Part shown: piece after piece, positions 54,623 to 62,911 of the stretch
How positions within the stretch are numbered: the first letter of the stretch is position 1
Layout: each line of letters begins with the position of its first letter
Source of the DNA: Alexandriicola marinus
GTDB lineage: Bacteria > Pseudomonadota > Alphaproteobacteria > Rhodobacterales > Rhodobacteraceae
NCBI RefSeq assembly: GCF_004000435.1
Contig: NZ_RBVZ01000001.1
Coordinates: 1,157,328-1,221,327, forward strand
Direction: 5' to 3'
Length of the DNA: 64,000 bases
The notes under the pieces: generated by a model
What the model was told of the DNA's origin: nothing
Databases searched by the model: none
Seen by the model: only the letters and a program-made list of their open reading frames with translations
Made by a program: the position numbers and the translations under genes

Positions 54623-55108
54623 ATGTCACCCGCCAGACGCATCATCCCGCCCGACCTGCAAGGGGTCTATGACAACTGGCACTTTGCGCCGGCCGTCGAG
54701 GCAAATGGCCTCATCTTCTGTTCCGGCATCATTGGGACGAGCCCGGGCGGCGAGCCGCCGAACGAGGACGGCCTTGCCGGTGCACGATCGACCACCCGCA
54801 ACGCGTCGAACGATCTGGCCGATCTGGTCGCCGTGCGCGACCCTGAGGCGCAGTTCGTCACCGCATTTCTTGCGCTTCGGGCCATTCTGAACGCGGCGGG
54901 CGCCGGCTTGCCGGACATCGTGGAAATCACGACCTACCACGTCGAGATGTCCCGCCACATGGAGAGTTTCATCCGCGTCAAGGACCGCTTCATCACCGCC
55001 CCCTACCCGGCCTGGACGGCCATTGGCGTCAGCGAACTGATCGTGCCCGGCGGGCTGGTCGAGCTGCGCGCGGTTGCGCAAAGCCCGCACCCCGCCCAGG
55101 ACGTCTAA
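54623..55108 (+). CDS. RidA/YjgF-family protein
   Basis: Imine deaminase-type protein of 161 residues: VEANGLIFCSGIIGTSPGG, NASNDLADLV..AFLALRAILNAAGAGLPDIVEITTYHV and YPAWTAIGVSELIVPGGLVELRAVA with the typical C-terminal Glu. The family's substrate-binding Arg in the R-x-A-V/A-xx position is replaced around TAIGVSEL by Ile, so classical enamine hydrolysis is uncertain. It is about 30 residues longer than RidA. GGAG lies upstream of ATG 54623. It diverges from the creatininase-family gene across 254 bases of non-coding DNA. Confidence 0.8.
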   Translation: MSPARRIIPPDLQGVYDNWHFAPAVEANGLIFCSGIIGTSPGGEPPNEDGLAGARSTTRNASNDLADLVAVRDPEAQFVTAFLALRAILNAAGAGLPDIVEITTYHVEMSRHMESFIRVKDRFITAPYPAWTAIGVSELIVPGGLVELRAVAQSPHPAQDV

Positions 55109-55182
55109 TGCCGTCTCAGGGGTCGCCAGATGGGTTCCAGCCAGTGATGATCGGATGCAACAGCCACGGGCCCGGAATGCCG

Positions 55183-55890
55183 TCAGCCCCGCGCCACCCG
55201 CAACCATCGGAACGCCCGTCGAAGGAAGGCGGCACCGTCGCGCCGGACCGGCGTGCCGTGGGCCATCACCACCTGCCCGGCCGGCCAGTCGAGAATCCGG
55301 CTGACCGCCCGCCGCGCAAGTTTGCGATCGGTGAATGCCATCCGAAATTTCCGGGGCACGGCGGGTTCGGGCCCTGTCATGAGATCGAGCCGCGCGAGGA
55401 TGCTGCGCCACCCGCGAAACCATGACCTCGGGAATTGCTGGATCAGGTCGGCGAAAAGGACAGTTCCGCTTTCCCGGTGGAAAAAGACGACCTCGGTCGT
55501 GATCGCATTTCCGCCAACGACAACCTGATCAATCGCGTCTGCCCAGGCCTCGGGGGGCCCTTCGCTCAGTGTCGAGGAAAAGGACAGGTCCGGCCGTTGC
55601 CCGGCAAGCCCGGGTGCGGCATGCAGCGCAGCCTCGGGATAGTCCGCCGCCCATTGAGCGAGGAACGTGTCGTGCAGGGCATTCGGGGCAACGATATGGT
55701 TGACCGGACCCAGGGCGCGGACCTGAGCCGCGAGATCGGGAGCCAGAGCCACGGGCGACCAGATGAACAATCCTCCGTCTTGCAATCGGATCACCGCCAT
55801 TCGCGTCGGGTAGCGAAACCCCATCGCTGCCGTGACCATGGGCCCTTCGGCCAGCCAGAGACCCTTCCCAAAAGGCTCAAGACTGGTCAT
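55183..55890 (-). CDS. DUF4336-domain protein (degenerate metallo-beta-lactamase-like)
   Basis: Protein of 235 residues with the DUF4336 layout: WLAEGPMVTAAMGFRYPTRMAVIRL, LFIWSPVALAPDLAAQVRALGPVNHIVAPNALHDTFLAQW, and TVLFADLIQQFPRSWFRGW. The fold resembles metallo-beta-lactamases but the HxHxDH metal motif is replaced (APNALHDTFL), so hydrolytic activity is doubtful. It converges on the RidA gene. Function unknown. Confidence 0.83.
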   Translation of the reverse strand: MTSLEPFGKGLWLAEGPMVTAAMGFRYPTRMAVIRLQDGGLFIWSPVALAPDLAAQVRALGPVNHIVAPNALHDTFLAQWAADYPEAALHAAPGLAGQRPDLSFSSTLSEGPPEAWADAIDQVVVGGNAITTEVVFFHRESGTVLFADLIQQFPRSWFRGWRSILARLDLMTGPEPAVPRKFRMAFTDRKLARRAVSRILDWPAGQVVMAHGTPVRRDGAAFLRRAFRWLRVARG

Positions 55891-56040
55891 CGGACGGCTC
55901 CCACTGCTCTGGTGACGCTTACATGCAGGAATAACTTACACGCGCGGGTAGATGCTGCACATGGATATCACTCGGATCATCGTCTCCAAGGCTGGCCCGA
56001 CTCAGTGAGAGGACCTTGATACGGCTGAAAAAGGGGATCC

Positions 56041-56520
56041 CTCCGTCGTCGCTCCCGGTTCCGCATTCATGACGCCGCAGTGATCGTGTTTCGCGAAATG
56101 GGCGACAAGGATGCCCGGGTTGCGGCGATCACCGATACGGCCGGCGTGACCGGGAAATGTCGCCAATCCTTTTTGGCACCAAGGACGACCTGGCCGCGAC
56201 TTGCGTCGCACATGGCGGACAACAGGCAGCGCCGCCATGAACACCTGCCATTCGGTCCGGGATGCCGGCCCCGGCCCTGCTCGGAGAATTCCAAGAGGAA
56301 AGCGCCGGTTGGTGCATGGCCAGCCCCGATCTCGCGTTTCGGGCATTCGACCCGCGGATCCGTGCGGCCATGACCTCCCGCAAGCGGAGCCAAGACCGCT
56401 TCGAAAGACCCGAGAAACGACCGGACATGTCGCGAAATCAGCCATCGGCCTGCTGTTCCTGTCAGAGGCATCGCGCCACCGAAGCGGACTTCAGAAGAAG
56501 TATATATTGCCAATAATATA
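56041..56520 (+). pseudogene. Decayed TetR-family regulator
   Basis: Three frames together read as one TetR protein. Frame one gives the helix-turn-helix RIHDAAVIVFREMGDKDARVA..DTAGVTG (56062 onward). A shift near 56155 moves into MSPILFGTKDDLAATCVAHGGQQ, the segment after the TetR recognition helix, followed by a stop at about 56235. The same frame later gives DLAFRAFDPRIRAAM, and a further shift near 56430 gives IGLLFLSEASRHRSGLQKK, typical of a TetR C-terminal half. No single open frame covers it, so it is a relic. The intergenic DNA between 55891 and 56040 shows nothing else. Confidence 0.55.
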
Positions 56521-56553
56521 TATTCAGATAACGTTTGCACGGGAGGTCATCCG

Positions 56554-57561
56554 ATGAACATCACGTTCCGTTACCTTGAGCTCTTAAATGCAGTCGTTGT
56601 TTCTGGCTCAATCAGTAAGGCAACCCGTCTCACGGGTCTGTCACAGCCGACAATTTCGCAGCAGCTGGCGAAGTTCGAAGAAGAGTTGGGCGCCCAGCTG
56701 ATTTTTCGGAAGCGCGGTCAGAATGTCGAATTGACGCCTGCCGGCGAACACTGGTTCCGCGCGTCTCGCGATCTGTTGAATCGCCGCGAAGAATACGAGA
56801 CCGGGCATTCCCAAAACTTCAGAACCGATCAGATCCTCCTGCGTTTCGGAGCCACACCATCCCTGCGCGGACGTTTCACCGAAGCCGCCGCGAGCATTGC
56901 TGTCGATATCGGCCAGTTCACGCGATTCGAACACATTTTCGCGCTCAGCTCCGAAGAAATTGTCGAGATGGTTGACGCGCATCAACTTAACTGCGGTGTC
57001 GTGACAGCCGCCAATGTCGAGGATCACAAGGCCTCACTGTCCATCCGTCACCTGTTTCACGACCGCATCGTCTGGGGGGTGCCGAGGTCGGTATCGCATG
57101 AACAGGTCGCTGATGCGCTGATCCACCGTAAACAGAAAAACACCGAGGACCATGCGCTTGGCCGGCACGTCGAAGTCACCACGGCAGTGCCCTGGAGCCA
57201 TCGGAGTCAAGCCTGGTATCGGGACAACCTGCCCGGTTCGGCCCCCTTCTTCCATGCCTCGACTCACCAGGTGGCCATCGACATCACGGCGGCAGGACTC
57301 GCGACCTGTCATTGCCCGACGTCGCTGCTGCCGAATCTGACCGGTCAGACACTGGACCGACTCAGGTTCTATGATCTGGAGATGATCGGACGCGACGCCG
57401 TTCTGATCATGCCGCGGCACCTGACCTCGCTGCGGCCCTTCCTGGAGTTTCAGAACCGGCTCTGCAGCTTCGTCGAACAGACCATCAACAATGCCATCCT
57501 GCCGCAGACGATCGAAGCACTTCCGTCGCAGACGAGACCGATGTCGTGCATCGAAATCTGA
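56554..57561 (+). CDS. LysR-family transcriptional regulator
   Basis: Regulator of 335 residues with the N-terminal helix-turn-helix FRYLELLNAVVVSGSISKATRLTGLSQPTISQQLAKFEEELGAQLIFRKR, followed by an effector domain that is shorter in recognisable motifs than usual. The promoter region just upstream is very A+T rich (TATATATTGCCAATAATATATATTC at 56503-56527, read with flanking AT). Base composition and codon use look less GC biased than neighbours, which may mean recent acquisition. The PQQ dehydrogenase group starts 570 bases downstream and could be its target; this is inference. Confidence 0.88.
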   Translation: MNITFRYLELLNAVVVSGSISKATRLTGLSQPTISQQLAKFEEELGAQLIFRKRGQNVELTPAGEHWFRASRDLLNRREEYETGHSQNFRTDQILLRFGATPSLRGRFTEAAASIAVDIGQFTRFEHIFALSSEEIVEMVDAHQLNCGVVTAANVEDHKASLSIRHLFHDRIVWGVPRSVSHEQVADALIHRKQKNTEDHALGRHVEVTTAVPWSHRSQAWYRDNLPGSAPFFHASTHQVAIDITAAGLATCHCPTSLLPNLTGQTLDRLRFYDLEMIGRDAVLIMPRHLTSLRPFLEFQNRLCSFVEQTINNAILPQTIEALPSQTRPMSCIEI

Positions 57562-58133
57562 AGCGGTCACCGACGCGTTAGCGGGTCGGATACGGCCGGA
57601 TCAGAACAGCACACCGGGCGAGAATGACAGCACCCCGCCGGGTGACGCCTCGACTTGGGAATAGCGAGCGATCGCAAGGGCCTCGCATCGATCATTTGCT
57701 ATCCCAATATTCCAGATTGAGAATTCATCGTGGATGCCGGAACTGCCTTCCGCAAGCCCGTGATTCCTCTCGTCGCGGATTTGCCTCGGCCAGGTCTCAT
57801 GATCACGACGGGACCAGGGCTGGTTGAAAGAATGCATATAACAATTTGTTTTAAATAACTTATTTGGAACCACCCAAGAGCGCGGGGCAACCAACCCGAG
57901 ATCGTCTTGCCCGGAATTGGCCCCATGCCGACACCATCGGACACATGACGGCGCGGCGGATTTCGTCGTTCCGTTGACCGCGTCGGAGGCCATGGCCTTG
58001 GCTTGACCGGAAAAATTTTTCGTTGCTACGCTTGGGCAGCGTGAAGCCAGATAGCTGAGCAAAAAAGCATATAATTTCATTGGACTGGGAGTATGCCCGC
58101 AGGTCGATGACCAAGCGGGCGATGGGAGGAATG
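57562..58133. other. Non-coding stretch of about 570 bases before the PQQ dehydrogenase group
   Basis: I see no convincing gene. A reverse-strand frame near 57601-57740 has a protein-like composition but no start, ribosome site or known motif. Between 57830 and 57870 and around 58010-58080 the DNA is A+T rich and could hold promoters for the downstream membrane-protein gene. Confidence 0.4.
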
Positions 58134-58733
58134 ATGGCACATACAGAAGCGGCTTTTACTGTTGGTGGGGGCGCGGGAACGTGGATACTTAGGCTCCTGC
58201 TCGTGGCGGCGGCTGCGCTCATGGTTTATTCGTGGTTCCAGCCGTGGTGGATCGGGGACATCGCAACCATCCGGGGAACCGACGACCTTGTGCTTCATCC
58301 CTGGGGTATCGACGCGGTCGGTCCGGTCAGGATGGCCTCCGATCCGGCTCTCTACGAGATGCCCGGCTTTTTCAAACCTTTTGTCTGGACCTATTTCGGC
58401 GTCGCGATGCTCGCCCTTCTGGCCAGCCTCTTCGTGAACATGAAATTCAAGCTGGGTCCCGTCAGGCTCCCGCTTGCGACGACGCTGATCCTTCTTGTCG
58501 GCTTGTCCTACCTGATCACCGTCGGGCTGGCCTATTTCATCGGCGATATGCGCGCCTCCGGGTTGGACATGAACTTCATCGGTCGGTCGGATTACACGGA
58601 CCCGACATCGCACCGCAAGGTCAGGATGGATTCGGCCCTGCAGGACGGCTACTGGTATGCTCTTTATGCAGGGGTTGCGCTGTTCTCCCTCGCGATCATC
58701 CGCTTCCTCTTCCTCCGCGAGTGGCGAAAGTAG
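58134..58733 (+). CDS. Four-helix membrane protein of unknown family, PQQ dehydrogenase neighbour
   Basis: Protein of 199 residues from ATG 58134, with GGGAGGA just upstream. It has four membrane helices (about 18-38, 85-108, 118-143 and 172-195) and a 45-residue outward loop between helices one and two containing FQPWWIGDIA and HPWGIDAVGPVR. No known family is recognised. Its place upstream of a PQQ dehydrogenase, cytochrome c and an unknown secreted protein suggests an electron-transfer or assembly role for that enzyme, which is inferred. The layout recalls small quinone- or copper-site subunits but no ligand set is obvious. Confidence 0.7.
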   Translation: MAHTEAAFTVGGGAGTWILRLLLVAAAALMVYSWFQPWWIGDIATIRGTDDLVLHPWGIDAVGPVRMASDPALYEMPGFFKPFVWTYFGVAMLALLASLFVNMKFKLGPVRLPLATTLILLVGLSYLITVGLAYFIGDMRASGLDMNFIGRSDYTDPTSHRKVRMDSALQDGYWYALYAGVALFSLAIIRFLFLREWRK

Positions 58734-58743
58734 CGACAACCCG

Positions 58744-58770
58744 TCATCCGGCGGGTTCCAGCCCGGATGA
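58744..58770 (+). terminator. Hairpin after the four-helix membrane protein gene
   Basis: Stem TCATCCGG / CCGGATGA of 8 bp with an 11-base loop, about ten bases after the stop. A second, stronger hairpin lies about 60 bases on at 58827-58849. Confidence 0.4.
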
Positions 58771-58826
58771 GATGACAGATACGTCATGATCCGAACCTGA
58801 CCGAAAGCCGTCAGTCGGACCTGCGC

Positions 58827-58849
58827 GACCCCGGGATCATCCTGGGGTC
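58827..58849 (+). terminator. Terminator-like hairpin upstream of the PQQ dehydrogenase gene
   Basis: Nine-base arms (GACCCCGGG / CCTGGGGTC, one mismatch) with a five-base loop, followed by GCTTTCGTT. It would end transcription from the membrane-protein gene before the dehydrogenase promoter. The surrounding gap 58734-59044 (311 bases) otherwise shows only a reverse-strand frame without support. Confidence 0.5.
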
Positions 58850-59044
58850 GCTTTCGTTGGGAGGGTCGGATCTGATCCTTGGCGACCGCCGCATCGGCCA
58901 AGACGCGGACCGACTCGCTCAAAGCGCCTAAGGCCATAAAGGCAGCATCGCACAACCAATATTGCTCATAGGAATATCCATTAAACAATGGTGCGAGCAT
59001 GTCCTCACTGAAGTCCACAATCATGTAAGGTCGGGAGGCATAAC

Positions 59045-60781
59045 ATGAAATCTCACTATTTAATCGCAGGCTTGATCGCCACGGCGTCGGGCATGGCCCA
59101 CGCCGAGGTGACGATGGAGCGCCTGCTTGCGGCAGGGTCCGAGGAGGAGGCCGGCAACTGGCTGATGATCGGAAAGACGTTCGACCTGAACCGGTTCTCG
59201 TCACTTGACCAGATCAACTCCGGCAACGTCGAAAACCTGCGTCTGGTCATGGCTGCCCCGATCGGCGGCATGGAGCCCGCGGGTTTCGGCATCGGCGCCA
59301 TGCAGACGACCCCGCTTGTCGATGACGGGTTCCTCTATCTGTCGGATCCGTGGGGCACGCCCTACAAGTACGACCTGACGAGCGAAACCGCCGCCCGGCC
59401 GGTCTGGATCTGCGACACCGGTATCGACAAGGACCCGAGCCAGGGCATCCTTCTGGCGAACCGTGGTCTTGCGCTTTCGGGCAACAACGTCATCAGCGTG
59501 CTGCCCGACGGTCGGGTCGTCGCCTGTGACAGCGATACCGGCGACGTGGTCTGGGATGCGCAGGTCGCCACCGAAGTGGGCGAAGGCTTCACCAACTCGC
59601 CACAGGTGGTCGGTGACAAGATCATCGTGGGCCAGTCCTATGGTGACTGGGCGACCCGCGGCTGGATCGCCGCGATCGACGCCAATTCGGGCGAGGAACT
59701 CTGGCGCTTCTACACGATCCCTGAACCGGGCGAGCCCGGCTCCGAGACCTGGCTCTGCGAGCAGACCGGCAATCCCGACTGCTGGAAGACCGGCGGTGGC
59801 GCGGCATGGGTCGCGGGCTCCTACGACCCGGAATCGAACCTCGTCTTCTGGGGCACCGGCAACCCGGTTCCGATGTATGACCCGGAATACCGGCCCGGCG
59901 ACAACCTCTACACCAACTCGACGGTTGCCCTCGATGCCGATACGGGCGAGCTGGCCTGGTACTTCCAGTACACGCCCGGCGATTACATGGACTATGACGA
60001 GGTCGGCCCTGCCCTTCTCGTCGAAACCAATATCGACGGCGAGGACCGCAAGGTCATGGCCCGCTTTGGCCGGAACGGCATCTTCTACACGCTCGACCGG
60101 AACAGCGGCGCCTACATCAACTCGGTGGCCTATGTCGGCAACCTGAACTGGACCGAAGGCATCGATTCCAAGACCGGCCTGCCGATCGAATACGATCCGG
60201 AAGCCGACCTGCAGTCCTACGCGATCGGGCGGATCACCCGCGCCGGCGATACGGCCACCACCTGCCCGAACATCCAGGGCGGCACCAACTTCTTCCCGAC
60301 GGCCTACAACCCCGAACTCGGGCTGGCCTATGCCGGCGGGATCGAAGGCTGTTCCGACCTGTCGGTCCGGGCAGTCGATCCCGATGACGTTCTCCCCGGG
60401 AACATCTTCATCGGTGGCGCAGGCGTGAACAGCGGAGAACAGACCGGGTCGATCAACGCGGTCAACGTTTCCACGAACACGATCGAGGCGACGCTCAACA
60501 CGCCCTACCCGTTGTATGGCGGCGTCATGGCGTCGGCCGATCTGCTCTGGGCCGGGCATCTGGACGGGACCTTCTCGGCCTACAACGCATCGAACCTCGA
60601 AGAGCTGTGGTCGATGAATGTGGGCACGTCGTTCTCGGCCGCGCCGATCACCTTCCTGGTGAATGGGACGCAGTATGTTGCGATCACCGGCGGTGGCCTT
60701 GGTGTCGGCGGTGGCCTGGCGCCCGAGCTGTCCAACATGCAGGCAGCCAACATGCTCTGGGTCTTCGCTCTCGACAGCTGA
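59045..60781 (+). CDS. PQQ-dependent alcohol dehydrogenase with lanthanide-type active site
   Basis: Periplasmic quinoprotein of 578 residues with a signal peptide (cleavage after AHA, 20) and beta-propeller blades (YFQYTPGDYMDYDEV, RFGRNGIFYTLDRNSGAY, EELWRFYTIPEPGE). The catalytic base is D316 and the residue two places on is D318, the Asp that marks lanthanide-dependent enzymes (Ala in MxaF). Other expected metal ligands are N273 (GTGNP) and D201, where Glu is usual. The vicinal Cys pair found in methanol and ethanol dehydrogenases is absent: only C123 remains. GGGAGG lies six bases before ATG 59045. It probably passes electrons to the cytochrome encoded downstream. The substrate is unknown. 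Confidence 0.85.
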   Translation: MKSHYLIAGLIATASGMAHAEVTMERLLAAGSEEEAGNWLMIGKTFDLNRFSSLDQINSGNVENLRLVMAAPIGGMEPAGFGIGAMQTTPLVDDGFLYLSDPWGTPYKYDLTSETAARPVWICDTGIDKDPSQGILLANRGLALSGNNVISVLPDGRVVACDSDTGDVVWDAQVATEVGEGFTNSPQVVGDKIIVGQSYGDWATRGWIAAIDANSGEELWRFYTIPEPGEPGSETWLCEQTGNPDCWKTGGGAAWVAGSYDPESNLVFWGTGNPVPMYDPEYRPGDNLYTNSTVALDADTGELAWYFQYTPGDYMDYDEVGPALLVETNIDGEDRKVMARFGRNGIFYTLDRNSGAYINSVAYVGNLNWTEGIDSKTGLPIEYDPEADLQSYAIGRITRAGDTATTCPNIQGGTNFFPTAYNPELGLAYAGGIEGCSDLSVRAVDPDDVLPGNIFIGGAGVNSGEQTGSINAVNVSTNTIEATLNTPYPLYGGVMASADLLWAGHLDGTFSAYNASNLEELWSMNVGTSFSAAPITFLVNGTQYVAITGGGLGVGGGLAPELSNMQAANMLWVFALDS

Positions 60782-60796
60782 TGACCTGAAAATCCC

Positions 60797-60824
60797 ATGC
60801 CGGGCAGCTTCGGTTGCCCGGCAT
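60797..60824 (+). terminator. Strong hairpin after the PQQ dehydrogenase gene
   Basis: A 10-bp perfect stem (ATGCCGGGCA / TGCCCGGCAT) with an eight-base loop lies 16 bases after the stop, followed by TTTCTGCC. It is the most terminator-like structure in the window, and may also leave partial read-through into the cytochrome gene 38 bases on. Confidence 0.6.
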
Positions 60825-60861
60825 TTCTGCCCTCAATCACCGGCCCAGACAGTGAGATGCC

Positions 60862-61386
60862 ATGCCCTTGAGTTCCACCGTCGCAATCCCTCTTGCCGCC
60901 CTGACACTGGCCCTCGCGACGCTTCATGCGCCGCCCCTGCGGGCTCAGGAAACGGACCAACATATCGGCGATCCGGAGCGTGGTAGGGTCGTCTACCGGT
61001 CGGTCGGATATTGCGGGAATTGCCATGGCTGGGCCGGAGACGGCAAGTCGGGCACCAATCTTCAGGCCCCTGTCGGACCCAATCTGCGCGAGACCCCTCT
61101 GGACACGGCGGCGCTGATCGAGGTGATCGGATGTGGCCGACCGGGAAGCGCGATGCCTTATCACGACAGAGCCGCCTATCGCGACGGCCGCTGCTTCGGA
61201 ATGGGCCTCGATGATTTCGCCCCGGGCAATGCGCCACCGCGCGGCAAGACGTTCAACGACCGGGACGTGGCCAACATCGTGGCCTACCTCGAAACCTATG
61301 TGATCGGCCGCGGCGAGCCGACGTATGAGGAATGCGCCGAATTCTACGACAACCCGTCCGCGCGCGCCTGCGCCGGGCTCCGGTGA
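60862..61386 (+). CDS. Class I c-type cytochrome, electron acceptor of the PQQ dehydrogenase
   Basis: Periplasmic cytochrome c of 174 residues. A signal peptide (about 1-28, ending LRAQ) precedes the haem site C51-G-N-C54-H55, with axial Met98 in GSAMPYH. Extra Cys residues at about 91, 115, 157 and 170 may form two disulfides. Its position between the dehydrogenase and an unknown secreted protein suggests it takes electrons from the PQQ enzyme, as cytochrome cL or XoxG does; the sequence is not close to either. Confidence 0.85.
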   Translation: MPLSSTVAIPLAALTLALATLHAPPLRAQETDQHIGDPERGRVVYRSVGYCGNCHGWAGDGKSGTNLQAPVGPNLRETPLDTAALIEVIGCGRPGSAMPYHDRAAYRDGRCFGMGLDDFAPGNAPPRGKTFNDRDVANIVAYLETYVIGRGEPTYEECAEFYDNPSARACAGLR

Positions 61387-61390
61387 TCCC

Positions 61391-62125
61391 ATGAACATGC
61401 ACAGGTTTCTCAGCGCCGCCTTCTGCCTCGGTCTTTCGGCTCAGGGGGCTTTTGGTCAGGAACAGGTCGTTCCCGCCTATTCGATCTGGGACGTGGTCCT
61501 GGGCGAGCCGGTCGCGCAGGCCCCTGACGCCCGCGTCGGCGTGATCACCTGCGGCACCAACGGCGGGCCGCCGGGGCGGGAGCTGGGCTCCTTCACCGAT
61601 TTCATGACCTGCGCCCCCGAGGAGTCCGGCCTGCGAGAGGTCCAGTTCTCTTACGACGATGAGCAGGACTACGTCGCGCGGGCGCTTGAGCTTGAATACA
61701 AGGCCCTTCAGGGGGGCACCTCGGTTTACGCACATCCCGTTATCGTGTCGGTTCTCGTCGATCCCGACGGCATCGTGCAGGGCCGTCGGATCGTGACCGA
61801 TGACCGGACCGAGGACATGGTGCGCCGCACGGCGTTCACCCTGATCCGAAACTTCAAGGGACGATTCGGGGAATGGTCGCTGGAGTGCGCGGACGTTCCC
61901 ATGCGGGACGGCGAACAGCCGGTGGGCAACCAGTTCATCCATGAACTGTGCACCGCCCGGTCACCCGACGGAAATACGCGGATCCTCCTCGAGGCGACCT
62001 ATCTGCGCAAGCGCGGCCAGCAGGCGCGGAACCTCGAAACGCAGGAGATCAACACGGGTTACTTCGAAAGCCAGACCCGCTTCGAGGAAGTCCTGTCCCC
62101 CTACGTCCCGGCACCGGCGCCATGA
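61391..62125 (+). CDS. Secreted protein of unknown function in the PQQ dehydrogenase group
   Basis: Protein of 244 residues from ATG 61391, five bases after the cytochrome stop. A signal peptide ends near GAFG-QEQ (about 20). The mature part has four Cys (in VITCGTNGG, FMTCAPEES, LECADVP and ELCTAR), likely disulfide-bonded, and a central strand-rich segment HPVIVSVLVDPDGIVQGRRIV. I do not recognise a family. Its gene order suggests a periplasmic partner or chaperone of the dehydrogenase or cytochrome (compare XoxJ or MxaJ in position only; it does not look like their binding-protein fold). Confidence 0.72.
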   Translation: MNMHRFLSAAFCLGLSAQGAFGQEQVVPAYSIWDVVLGEPVAQAPDARVGVITCGTNGGPPGRELGSFTDFMTCAPEESGLREVQFSYDDEQDYVARALELEYKALQGGTSVYAHPVIVSVLVDPDGIVQGRRIVTDDRTEDMVRRTAFTLIRNFKGRFGEWSLECADVPMRDGEQPVGNQFIHELCTARSPDGNTRILLEATYLRKRGQQARNLETQEINTGYFESQTRFEEVLSPYVPAPAP

Positions 62126-62127
62126 GA

Positions 62128-62877
62128 TCAGTCCTGCATCCGCCCGTTCGACATGAGGTTGCCGGTCATGGTGGCCGTGTCGAAATCCAGTTCACGGGTT
62201 GCGGCGGTGGTGAAGCGGTTGCCGGTCAATGTGGCGCCCTCTACCGTCCCGCGACGCAGGTCCGCGCCGTAGAAGTCGGTATAGGCGACGGTCGCGTTCG
62301 CAAAGCTCGCCCGGCTTGCCTCAGCTTGGACAAAGCCCGCATAGCTGATCGTCGCGCCGTCAAACAGGCTGCGCCCCAGACGCGCCCCGTTGAGGTTGGT
62401 CTGTTCCATCGAGGTCATGCTGAAATCGGCGTTGTTCGCGACGGCCTCGCGCAGGAGCGCCCGGTCCAGCACCGCTCCGGGCAGCTTGGCAGAGGTCAGC
62501 CGGGCCGTCTGCATGCGCGCCTCCGTCAGGTCGGCAGCGCTCAGATCGGCGCCCGACATCTGCGCGCCGTAGAACATGGCCCGCACGAAATCGCCCTCTG
62601 TCATCTGCGCCTGCGTCAGGTCGGCCAGATTGAAATTCGTGCCCCGCGCCGTCACCCCGTCAAGGATAGCGCCGCGCAGATTGGCGCGATGAAAGGAGGC
62701 GTCCGTCAGGTCGGCGCCGGTCAGGTCGACACCGGACAGATCGGCCTTCTTGAAATCGGCGCCCTGCAAGTCGCAGCCCCGGCACTCATCGCGCAGCCCT
62801 TCGATCAGCTCTGCGACCGGTTCCGCCAGAAGTGGTCCCGCAAGAAACGTCAGTGCCGTCGCCAATACGATCCGCAT
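62128..62877 (-). CDS. Secreted pentapeptide-repeat protein
   Basis: Protein of 249 residues with a signal peptide (1-18) and then many A(D/N)LxX repeats forming a right-handed beta helix: LQGADFKKADLSGVDLTGAD and similar along the full length. A Cys pair, CRGC, lies just before the first repeat. Role unknown; it is convergent with the secreted protein gene by two bases and diverges from the nuclease gene. Confidence 0.9.
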   Translation of the reverse strand: MRIVLATALTFLAGPLLAEPVAELIEGLRDECRGCDLQGADFKKADLSGVDLTGADLTDASFHRANLRGAILDGVTARGTNFNLADLTQAQMTEGDFVRAMFYGAQMSGADLSAADLTEARMQTARLTSAKLPGAVLDRALLREAVANNADFSMTSMEQTNLNGARLGRSLFDGATISYAGFVQAEASRASFANATVAYTDFYGADLRRGTVEGATLTGNRFTTAATRELDFDTATMTGNLMSNGRMQD

Positions 62878-62911
62878 TCCCGGCTTCCCCCTTTATTGAA
62901 CTGGATTGCCC

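Noticed and set aside
57601-57740. Reverse-strand frame in the gap after the LysR gene reading ANDRCEALAIARYSQVEASP
   Set aside because: Looks protein-like but has no start, ribosome site or matching family; possibly a gene fragment.
58725-59024. Reverse-strand frame with protein-like composition before the PQQ dehydrogenase gene
   Set aside because: It has an ATG at 59024 but no ribosome site, no recognisable family, and it continues into obvious antisense sequence. It could be a relic, but the evidence is too thin to list.
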